From the NCBI GenBank assembly GCA_013115135.1, contig JABANP010000105.1:62001-126000 (forward strand): a stretch of 64,000 nt of DNA. Direction: 5' to 3'. Made by a program: the position numbers and the translations under genes. Under the pieces are notes generated by a model, which made no database searches, was not told where the DNA came from, and was given only the letters and a program-made list of their open reading frames with translations. Source of the DNA: Perkinsus olseni (Eukaryota > Perkinsozoa > Perkinsida > Perkinsidae). Below are positions 34,553 to 45,600 of this stretch, in pieces (position 1 is the first letter of the stretch; every line of letters begins with the position of its first letter).

Positions 34553-37500
34553 ATGTTGAACTACTTTAAGGGAGTCTCTAGCTTCATGCTGCTACCACTC
34601 CTACTGCAACTCATCTTCGGACATGCTGCAAGTAATATTGGTTGTGCGGGGGTATCCTTCACCATTCCAGGGTAGGGTATTGCATACCTGAATAGTTATC
34701 TGGGGGCGAGATCTCGTTAATGCAAGCTTTTTTGAGCCGTTTTTGAGAGCGACTTTTACGGTCTTTGAAGATCGAATCATCGTCACGCTATCGCTTGCCG
34801 CATTCAAATGAGAATGCAGTGTTTCCCGCAATTTCGATTCCCGTGATTTGAATGAGGATTTTTCGCGACGTCGTCGTATATTTCGATCATAATTCTCACT
34901 GCTATTTTCCCGTGTTTTCAGTATTGATGTGCTCAGCCTGTTCAGGTGCTCCAACGTCATCAGCTCCGAACACGCCGATCGAGGCGTGGTACGCCGGTAG
35001 TGTACTCCGAATCATGAGTAACATCATCAATCCTGGAGAGGATAATTTTCTGTGAGACTGTGATAGGTATCTGGTTCGATCCCTGCTGCTAGCTTTTAAT
35101 GAAAAATTTATCGGAAGAGCTGAAGTCGAGTGAATTCTTTTGAGTTCGACGGGCGGTATAGATCATAACGTGAGATAGAGCTCGCTGTATGAGGATAGTC
35201 CCAAGGCATAGTGGCCTCATTTTTGCATGTGGCACAGTGGCCTCATTTTTGCATGTGGCATAGCGGCCTCATTTTTGGATGTGGCATAGATTTTCTCAGT
35301 TGCGGATTGTATTTTTGACTACTGTGTTCGGTATTGAAAGCTTGACCAAATGTATTAGTTGGGGTTTCTCCAAGTCAACGCTATAATAAGCGGTGAATGA
35401 ATCGATCTTCGCTCCGCCTGAAGCTGCGAAGAATTAGCATTTCCGAAAGGAGTGGTATTGAAGGATTTGATCCTTGGGCAGTTACGTTGATGTTCATGGA
35501 ACGAGTAACCGCTCGTATGTGGGGTTGTATTTGGACTATACTCCAAAGGCCTCGGAACCAGAGGGACGGATAGTCTATAACTGCGGAGCGGAGTCGGGCG
35601 GACGCGAAGGGCTTGTCGAGTAATATATGGACGGATGGTATAGTGGTATAATTGTCGTTTTGTAGGTCCTGACGGTCGTCGGTTCTATTACGGGGTGGAC
35701 TTTTTTAGGTACCGCGATGGGTTGATACAGTTCGTGCAGCCCAACGATTGTCACTTCAACGCCACCAGCATGATCCGGAATATTCTCGATGAGGATGATG
35801 ACGCGCCGGGAGATCTGCAGGTGAAAATACGTCGGAAATTATCATGATCTGGAGGGATAATGTGAAAATAATAATTTTCTCGGCGTGTAGCTCTCATTAA
35901 CGGCCAGTTACTCCCTTGCCACGAAGTTAGACCAGTAGGTTTTAGTCTTCTGAGGGAGGTGTGGTTGAGGTAGATCTCGGCTGGCAGTACTCGAGTTCTC
36001 GATAGATCCACCGCAGGCTGACTCCGCTATGTGACTTTCAATTCTCTCGCTTGTCCGGCAGGGGTTCTGTTCATTTGTTATTGTCGTCAGCTGGTGACGA
36101 GAAAGGTTGATGGTCGGGAAGTGGTGGCGTTCATACCAACTTTCGGTCGCTACGGCGACGCCGACCTGCAGATGTTCGCAAAAAGGAGCGGAGCGGGAGT
36201 GGCGCCATGGACGAGAGATTCTATCTGGTAGGTTGGTCCTTGATACCACTCCATCCCCGAATCGCGGTCATGTAGGTACTCCTCACCGCAGCATTCGACT
36301 ATCCACGGAATCTACTGCTCGAACACAGCCGAGTCCAATATCATCATTGACTTGCCATTCGGTAATCTTGAAATCTTGCAATCTTGCATTTCCTACATTT
36401 TTCTTTCAGAGTACTACCGTAGCTATGACCCGATGGCAATCACCGGCCCGGCAGTGCACCCAGTGGAATTGAATATGTCCGCTCGAGGAGGGTTGGTGGT
36501 CGAGCTGAACTCGGAGGTTATGAGCAGCCTCGAGGCCGTGAAGAGGGTTGAGCTCCCATCCAGGCTAAAGTGGGTGGTGTGGAGGGTGTGGGATTCGAAC
36601 GCAGGGTCTTTTGGTTGTTAGTGGTTCGTCCATCGACGCGGACAGTGGGACGTACGATGACTACTCGGTTCCGAGGACTATAGTGGACTTCAGCGACTTG
36701 CCGCAGGTTGGGGATGTCAGCGGAGAATATGGCAGGTTTGATTCTTTCCGATGTGAGTAGGGCGTATCTTAGGTCGACTTATGAAAGATATGTGAAGGGT
36801 CGAGTGTGAGACATGTCAGGTACTTATGAAAGTGCATGGTCATCACTGATAGATTGCAGCTTCAGCTTCACGAGTACGGTGGGCTACTTCTTCCCGGGCG
36901 AGCGCTGAATCAACGACACGAGTATTCTTTCAGCCGACCCGCAAGCGTTCAGCAGAATGACGCAGTTCTCGAGAACCACATGCGAAGATATGGTTGGGAA
37001 CAACGTGTGGTCGCATGCTGACCAGAGCTCGGATCCTAGCATGGGGTACCCCAAAATCATTAAGGCTGGTGGGTTCAGTTGGTTAAGCGGGTCTTTGACA
37101 TTCTTGAGGTATATGGCACGAATCCATGGAGTTGTATTTTTTCCAGATCCGGCCTACTACTATGACTTCTGCGTCAAGGAGTTCGACGAGGGAAAATTGC
37201 AGTGGCAATTAACCATGCGACCGTTAGAGTGCAGAAATTCCGAGTAAGCAAGGCCGGCCCGACCGCTCTGGAAAAAATGTGCTTGTCAGTTTCAACGGCA
37301 AATCGTCTAACTCTTACGTGGTCCTCCGAGGTGTCCCGCACGTCGCTTGGTATCTTTACGGCACTTACGATACGCTCGAGGACTGCCAAACTGATACCAA
37401 TTTTGATGGCGATCTGTACTTTCAAGTTGAGTCCGATTGCAACTCGAGATCGGGAAGTAAGGCAATGTCAATAGCCATTCTTTCTGGGTGTAATCCAAGA

Positions 37501-39101
37501 ATCAGTTCATCCTTGCACAGTAGAATGGATGATTCTTCGGTTCGGAGCTTCGGTCGAAGTGCCTCAGCTTCTGTCGTTCTCTTGGTTGGGGCTAGCTCTT
37601 ACGTGATTGTTTCCATCGAAGTTTTACATCCGTCAACGTGGATTACGTGGTCATGCGGGCGGATCCAGAGTGATGGCATTATCAAAGGCGGGCTAGTAGT
37701 AGTCGTAGTGGGGCATTGGTTGCTCATCGTTGGTTGTGATTGGCAAGCTTCGTCATCGTTCCAGGTTGGGCCTGCATGACCCGTGGCAAGTGCAAGGTTG
37801 AAGTGAAGGCCAATGGTTCATCGGGATATTATTGGATCGCGTATCTTGTGATTACTCTGGTCAGTTGCAGAAGAGGTTGCTTCGTTTTATCCCTGGTACC
37901 ACTTTGCAGGTTGCTCTCACGGTTGCCATTTTCTTGGGCACGCGTGCATATCTTGTGCGTCGCGGTTCGACTGCAGCAGGAGCTGCAGCGAAGGCCGAGC
38001 CCATGGGCGTTGACGGTAAGCTTGCGCATGCGTGCGGATGAATCCATAAGAAACGAATCCTGCAGGAGTGCTCATGCTTCCATCGGGCTCCCAAGACCTG
38101 GAAATGCCCGCTGCCGACCACGAAGATGCGCCTTCACCTCGCACTGCGAAGGTTCGGGCGCGCGCCGCCAGAACTGAGCTCCCGAGGTGAGTCCTGCATG
38201 ATTGCGCGGGTGGGGTGGCGGAGAGTATCTTATGCATTTTAAATACTGATCGTTTTTGCTATTCATCCAACATTAAGATACGATCTAAACTCAGAGTCAA
38301 TTATCAGAGCAGATATTATGGCCTCAGATCTGAATGAAGTCTGAAGTATATAACAAAATGCTCCGCCTAAAGTCTAACTAGGCTGGTACCGACGTAGCAC
38401 TATAAGCTCACGCAAACTTATTAGTACAGTCCGTCGAGAAGAGCTACCCTGTTCTGTCTCGAGCTGCGTATTATTAATTTGTTATATTTCAACTGGATAT
38501 TTATTAGAATGTTATACCCGTCATATCTCTCGGAAGTTAAACTGTTATTATTGAAATTGAATTTTATCATGCATAGAGCAAATCAACGCCATATTTAGAT
38601 TATTTTAAGATCTTGTCTGAGAATCGGAGAAGTGACTTTAGTGAGCTGTCTTTCATCAGGATCCCGACAGGAGAGTCCCACTTCGGCATGCCGATGGACA
38701 AAGTCGTCAAAGTCCTTGCTGCGGCGAAGGCTCAGATGCACCCCGAGGCATCAAACTCCTCAACGAGCGCTCACACCAGCGATGATGGCACCGTTGACGT
38801 TGGAAAATTCGAGAAATGGTACGGCGGAGCGAAGCGATTCAGGAAATTGCTATTCAGCGTTTGTTGGCAGATTCGGACTCGGTTGGTGATGACTATCAGC
38901 GATATATACCGAGGTGGCGGTTCTCCAAGAGCGATAGTGGGCAGAGCACTCGTATGCACTTCGCAGGTGAGGTCCCCGGTTCGAATCCCAGCGGCGACAT
39001 CACCGAATTCGTCTGGCAGACCCTGCTCACCTGCCCAGAGGAGCTCTCGATACGTCCAACCGAGTGGTGGTGAAGAGATCCCCCAAGATTTAACGTCGTA
39101 G
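34553..39101 (+). CDS. Type I membrane surface protein A (tandem paralogue)
   Basis: Seventeen exons: 34553-34631, 34937-35051, 35482-35619, 35709-35820, 36091-36227, 36276-36361, 36410-36569, 36622-36752, 36820-36873, 36934-37068, 37147-37243, 37290-37456, 37765-37859, 37910-38015, 38065-38186, 38660-38966, 39039-39101; phases agree throughout. The order is signal peptide (FMLLPLLLQLIFGHAA), a large ectodomain with scattered cysteines and N-glycosylation sites, one membrane span (YWIAYLVITLVALTVAIFLG) and a cytoplasmic tail with a conserved helix (MDKVVKVLAAAKAQM). No known domain is recognised. Every ectodomain block has a counterpart in the next gene, e.g. AWYAGSVLRIMSNIINPGED and VLRGVPHVAWYLYGTYDTLE. 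Several introns are tRNA-like. Inferred role: cell-surface receptor or coat protein. Confidence 0.85.
35211..35290 (+). repeat. 26-bp repeat family 1, three units in gene A intron 2
   Basis: Units start at exactly 35,211, 35,237 and 35,263 (GTGGCCTCATTTTTGCATG core) and lie in the sense direction of the gene. Confidence 0.85.
35620..35708 (+). other. tRNA-like intron 3 of gene A
   Basis: Most of this 89-nt intron reads like a degenerate tRNA: a D-arm/A-box GGTATAGTGGTATAATT, a central hairpin region and a B-box-like GGTTCTATTAC at normal spacing, flanked by GTAATA and TTTTTTAG splice ends. Confidence 0.65.
36570..36621 (-). other. tRNA-like intron 7 of gene A (antisense)
   Basis: A 52-nt intron. 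On the minus strand it reads AGACCCTGCGTTCGAATCCC, a variable-loop/T-arm with consensus B-box. Confidence 0.6.
37069..37146 (+). other. tRNA-like intron 10 of gene A
   Basis: The 78-nt intron begins with a D-arm-like GGTTCAGTTGGTTAAGCGGG, followed by an anticodon-arm-sized segment and a degenerate GGCACGAATCC T-arm. Confidence 0.55.
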
Positions 39102-39676
39102 TTTTTAGTGATCGGAAAGCTTCGAAACGTGCGAAAGTTGGCAGCCCTGCTTCAACAGCAACATAGTGGGTCCACTTGGAATAGCACACTCGAGTGATAA
39201 CACATCGTGCGTTGAGAAAATGCAAGTGTAGCAAGATTATTATTCTATAATCAGTTCCTCTAGTATCTAGTATGTATGTACTTTCCTGCCTATCAAGGCT
39301 ATTCTAGAAAATATCTTTGTTAAGATCCGAACTACTGTCGTTAGTGCCCGCTCTACCGAGTGAGATATCGCTGTGCGATCTTCCTGCTGTTGTTGCGTTG
39401 AGAAAATGTAAGATTGGTTGAGGGGAAGCAAGAGTAGAGGGGTTATGCTTCTGGGTGAGAACATTCGTCAGATCATGCGAGGCCGGAGACGTTTCGTGAC
39501 GTGGGATCGGTATAAAAATTATATTAATCAACTGTTCGGGTTCGTATGAAAAACACTATTGTGAGATACAACAGTGATGGTATGAGAGCCCGGATGCATG
39601 GTGTTCACAGTTACTATTTATTTTGTTACTGTCCTTTCCAAATAGCGGCTTGGGTGGCAGGGTACCCACCGCGGTC
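39102..39676. other. Spacer between tandem paralogues
   Basis: No gene is seen. GCGTTGAGAAAATG-AAG occurs twice (39,209 and 39,394). The promoter of gene B must lie here. Confidence 0.5.
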
Positions 39677-42600
39677 ATGTTGTTCTATAGATTCATCCCT
39701 GTGCTACTGTTCTTATTTCCGATTGTACACTCTGAAGTGGTGAAGAAGCCGCTCGCCGGTAGGAGCGTCTTCGGTCGTTCGTCCAAGCCACTGATACTTG
39801 CTTCTAGCCTCGCCGCCCCTGCAGCACCCCCTGGGACTCCGATGCAAGCGTGGCAGGCGGGAAGTGTGCTGAGGATTATGGGCAACGTCATCAATCCTGG
39901 CGACGACAATTTCCTGTAAGATTTTCTCTAGTTCGGCGTATGCCGCCGGAAGGCCAGAAAAGATACGTCATTTGACTCGTCTGAGCCAGGCTCAGGTCGT
40001 GACGACCCCTCAGACTCTGAGGGGGTTGAAATGCGTCTATATGAGCTTCATCCGCGGGGGAAAATTTCATGAATCACTTGCACATTTTGCAGATTGTCAT
40101 AGCGGTATTCTTCCACGTGCATGTCAGGGTTGAGTGTGCATGCACACCCCAACTCATTGGGGGCAAGTGGCACTCGATGAGTGTGCACGCGGCGGCACAC
40201 CGTCAGATATGAGGCTTGAATTCCCAGCAACTCCGCGAAAGCAACACCCGTAGTACGCCGCCCAGCTGATCCGGCTTCAGGTTGTGACTGCGGTGTCTCA
40301 TTGCTTGATGTCGGGACTCGTGTGCAGGCGTCATCAGTGAGACCTGAGTGAAGGTGCGCTCTGGCGGACTTAGGCTCCTCATGAACATGCGTTGTGCCGT
40401 GGATTGGATCCCTGGATGTTGATAATATTAATTTGATATCTCCTGACAATTGATATTTTTTTGATATCATACGGCTAGATAGCATGATCACCGTTCACAT
40501 TCTGACGGCTGTTGGCCATCTGGCGGGGTTCTCCTGTTGTCGTTCGGAAGCTGGTGACCGGGCGCTGCGTTTCGTGGAAGATGATCCTCATCATCAGATG
40601 GTAAAGGGTTGATACACAGAACATGAATGTTCTCCATTCATGAATGTTCTATCCATGTTCTGGATACATATTCTGGACGTTCGTATGTTCAGTCACTGAA
40701 CTTCATATGGACTTCAGTGACTGAACACAGCCGATACTATGTCCACACCGATAACCTAGGTCATATACGAATGGCACACGAGGACACCCTCATCAGATGA
40801 GGCTAGGTGCTCGTGCGGGAATACTTGTGGCATGCTAACTTCTGCCACGAAGAATGAGGTCGATTGGAATTTGCGATCTAGGGCCGCTGGCCCTATGACC
40901 TCCCAAGGTGATCACTTATATCATCGACGCACATCTGCGCTTACGTTGAGTGTACTCGACTATGGACCGCTACAGAATTCTAGGTTCACTTATTTGCACT
41001 GTTCTTCAGCTTGGTGGCGTCACCGCGCGCGTTTGTGGCAGATAATGCATCCTATTTCCAGTCGGTACACTTCCGTGGCTGAGCTGCTTCCTGGGGGTGT
41101 CTGGTGAAGTATACCCCCGCTCATTCGGCCAAACGTAATGGCCTCCTAGACCATTAGCACACCGTGCCCTGGTCACTGTAGCGTAAGTGCCCATAACGGC
41201 CCCGGGCCGGAGTTTGCGGCAACAGCTGTAGAGAAGTAAGTTCTCTACTTCTCTACTCACTTCAAGTAACACGCCAACCGCAAGGAGACGATGCTTCTAG
41301 TTGACGCTGTCCATTTTTCTCTACCAGGGAACCTGAACTCGGAGATCAAGCTCAGTGCACAGAGCGGCCAATGTTCACATTACTGGCAGTTGGGCTTACT
41401 TTCGCCCCTCATTTGAGGAAGATGAGATTGACCGCCACTCTCATCTTGTCAATCATTGACTGCCAATCTCACGGGAGATTTGATCTCCACGTCGTGTAGG
41501 GCCGGAGCTGAAATGGCGCGACTGAGAGAGGCCGTAGGAACTCACGAGTCTCCTGAGGAGGCTCTCCTCCATCTCAGTAGATCCTCATCTTCAACACTCC
41601 ATTTTGGCCCTATTCTCAAGAGAGTGTTGATTCATGTGTTTGAGTTGTGAGTCTCATCGATAATTAGTTCCCAGGAATCAATCACTGGCACCCCAAAAAG
41701 TTCCTCACGAAGCGCCCGCTTCGTAGCCTTGTTAGTTTACATATGTAGTCGCACATCCGCCTTTTGTCTGAGCGCTGAATCGAGGGGAACCAACTGTGTT
41801 CTGTACCGCGACTCGGGGCCGCGAGTGGCGCACCGCGTGGCACCACGCGATTTGGAGCAAATCTGATGACTCGGAAAGCCTCTTCGAATGCCCTTCGATT
41901 CGGCAAAAAATGAATCATAAGTGTTCCCTGACTCTGACTCTGTGTATGTAGATACGCTTACGTGTACGGTACAGCCAACAGATCGTACGTCGGCCTTTAT
42001 TTCGACTATATCCAGAATGCATCACAGCCTGAGGGAAGGATTGTCTATAACTGCGGCACAGACGCTGGTCGGCCTGATGGTTTGGTTGAGTAAGTTTGCA
42101 GCTGTCTGCTGTCTTGTCGTTTTTTCCGATCTTGACTGAACTGCTACGGACTGACTTACACCAATCCCATCAATACTGATCGCACAACAACCAACCAGTG
42201 TTTCAAGAGCTGGAAGGGGTGCACGCATGCGCACCGGAAATGCACACTGAGCACATAGGCAAGAGTCTGACCAAACCGGAACCGGCGTTGGACTATGAAC
42301 TCACGCACACTGGGATTGATTCCTTCCATATTTCATTGAAAAACCTACCGCTCTGTTTTTCTCTCAGGTACTCAGACGGTTTGATTCAGTTTGTGAGTCC
42401 AAGCAGTTGTCACTTTGGCGCCACGGAACTGTTGAAGTCCGTGGTAGCTAGAGAGAAGCAAGCTCCCCCTGGGCTTAAGGTACGCTGAGTTGATCCCTAA
42501 ACGGGAGAAAAATTCCGAAACCGGAGTTTTTCACCCAGGTCCTCACTCGATTGAATGGAGATAGGGAGGTTTTGGCGTTTCTGCCCACGTTCGCTAAAGA

Positions 42601-45600
42601 CCGTCTTGATGCGGACTTGCAGTTCTTCGTGAATGACAGGGAAGAGACTAACACTCCGTGGGGGAGAAGCTCACAATGGTGAGATGATGCTCTGATCTGT
42701 CACGCGCCACGAAATTACTCCAATGGAGTTCATTTGTTGATGGTGTCTTGCTGTCGTGGTGCGCGACATTGTTTAAGAAGCGTGGTGTGAATGAGACATC
42801 TCGAGTGGAGGGTGTCTGATCTGGCGTTATTTTGCTGTTTAGATTGTAGCCCAATTTTGTGGCGCGCGGTCAGGTACAGTAGCCCAGAGCATTCCACAGT
42901 ACACGGCATCTACTGTTCTCAGAGCGAGTATCTTATGCTTGTGGACGTACCATTCGGTGAGGTCGCTGAGTATCTTTGACGATTTAGTAGAGCTGATGCG
43001 TATCGTGAGTAATTGATGTACCAAACCCAACTCTAGTGGATTCTTGAAAGGAATTTTTTCTTCAATATTATAAAGCATCGCACTCTACTAGCACAGCTTG
43101 TGTCTGGTATAGGAAAGATATCAATCAAGGGACACATCCGCACACAATTAAGGAACTAGACACCATGTGCCGTGTGCATTTCGCGAAGTGACTTGACTCA
43201 ACATCACATCGCGATTTTCGCTTTGCGAGAAACGCCACCTCACGTATTGCGGGTGAAACTCCAATGGGTTACTACAATGCGTTCTCAGCATATCCACCTA
43301 CCTACGACCCCTGGGACCTCACCGGCCCGAAGGTGGCTCCTGTGAGTTTGGACATGACGAAGCAGGGAGGCTTGGTTGTCCAGCTCAACTCTGAGTCGAC
43401 AAGTTCGTTGACAGCCTTGAAGCGTGTCGACCTACCGCTCAACAAGTGAGATATTCTCAATCATACCACTCCATTCCGAAATCATAGTCGTATCTGCCTC
43501 CTTGCGGATCGTCTCGGAACGAGTGCGCACGCTTTTCGGTGGGTTGAAAAAGGCTGTCGTTCCGTTTCCTCAGTCCATCCGGCGGAGTCGCTTAGTGGTG
43601 ACAGCAGCAGAGGTTACGGCCCGTCGACGATAGTAGACTTTGAAGGCTTCCCTTTCGCTGCTACTGGGCCAGGAAATGTCACCGGAGTGTCGATGTTCGA
43701 GACATTGCGATGTAGGTCAGTGGCTGAACCCCTCCACAAAATTATATCCCCTGGCAGAACTTTTCGTTGATTTCAGGCCAGTACGAAAGTGCAGTGTCCT
43801 CGTTGCTCGATTGCAGTTTCAGCTATACAAGTGAGTGTGAGCGCACTGAGGGTAAAAGCTTCCGCTGGATGATTCTCGCGCAATTTTTCCAGAACGGACT
43901 TTTACAATTGCGAACGATTATACAGTTGTATTGGACGAAACTGAGAGAATTAAGTGCAAACCTCTGTACGTCGGACTGTAAACCGCATCAGAGAATACGG
44001 ACGCGGTCGTGTTGGCGAGAAACTGGTACACTAAAAGGTGTTGTGGACTATGTTTCTCTGAGAACGACTCATTGATGCGAATCCGCCGCGCATGCTATGG
44101 CGGTCATTGATGGGTCATTCACACCAACCCGCTACTATCGCACAGCCGCCGTACAGAGTTATGACGAGGCCGTTGGTCCGATGGTGTTGAGTCATCTGGG
44201 GTTGAAATGGCTGCGATGTTTTCTCCCCTCTGTGATGGCTGGTAGAAATCCAAGCCGAAGGGTCCCACCCACTGAAGCCGAAAATATCGGAAATGATTGC
44301 AAAACTACCGATTTCACGTTGTTGTCTCCGGTTTCCCTATGAATATGAGTATAATTTATACTATTACTAAAAATACAAATATAAAGATAATGCACGCTAC
44401 TTAGCATATGTTAGTATCGTGAAAAAGGGTACGACACTCTGCCCGTTTCGCAGCGCGATATTGAGACGGGAATAGAGGTGGGCGACAGTACGGGTACGGT
44501 CTAGTGCGGAGCACGGTACGGTTACGAGTACGGCCCCGTAACCGTACTGCCCGTCGCAGCGGTTCCCAAGTCCCGTACTAGTAGGCCGTACTTGAAATAC
44601 GGCGTAATTTGATGCACATATGCGTTATTTAATATACTTAATACGTACTAATTCTCCGTACCCGTACTAGGTTGACAGTTTGGAACGTACTCCGTACCGT
44701 ACTTTCCTCGACCCCAGTACGGTTGCCCAGCTCTAGACGGGAATATCGTAGAGAGTGTCTGCTACTTCAGCCGACTCGGAGCCGTTCAGTCGAGTGGCTC
44801 AGTTCTCCCGAAGTGCCTGCTCGGATATGAATGGGAATAACGTATGGTCACATATGGCTCATTCTCGTGACCTCAGCATGGGTTACCCTAAGATTGCCGA
44901 AGCTAGTAAGTCGAGATGAAATCGATCAATCGGGCGAGCGCTTATTTCATGGTTATTTAGACTCGGGATATTATGACGACTATTGTATTAAGGAGTTTGA
45001 AGAGGGTCGCCTTGTGTGGTCGATGTCTATGCGGCCGTTGGAGTGCCGGAATACTGAGTAAGATAATGTTGATTATATATTGCACGCATGCACAAACCGT
45101 TTCAGTTTGAAAGGGAAAGCACAGCAAGCGTATATGGTCCTGCGAGGGGTTCCGAACGTGGCTTGGTATCTTTATGGGACCTACCCTTCGGCCATGGACT
45201 GCAACTCGAATGCGGACTGGGATGGCAGTATCTTTCAGCAGGTGCAACAAGATTGCAACTCGAGGGAAGGAAGTAAGTATTAAATTTAAATACGTTCGCT
45301 ATAGGAAAGTAGAGCGGAAGACAGTCTGTAACGGAAAAGCGCAACATGAATTGATCAGGCCGCTATGCCACATTCATCTCATTCTCTCATGTGGCATAGT
45401 GGCCTCATTTTTGCATGCGGCAGAGTGTGTTGCAGAATGCAAGAAAGTTTCCCTTCATCAGCAAGATTGCAACTCGAGGGAAGGAAGTAAACTCGAAATT
45501 AGGATAGGAAATAGGAGTGGAATATTGTCTGTACCGGAAAAATGCAACACGAACAAATGTGACCACTATTCCTCGTGGCAGCAATACTGAGATACTGACC

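Noticed and set aside
40048..40491. 147-codon antisense ORF in gene B intron 1
   Set aside because: No motif, no splice support and low-complexity surroundings; an ORF this long is possible by chance at this base composition.
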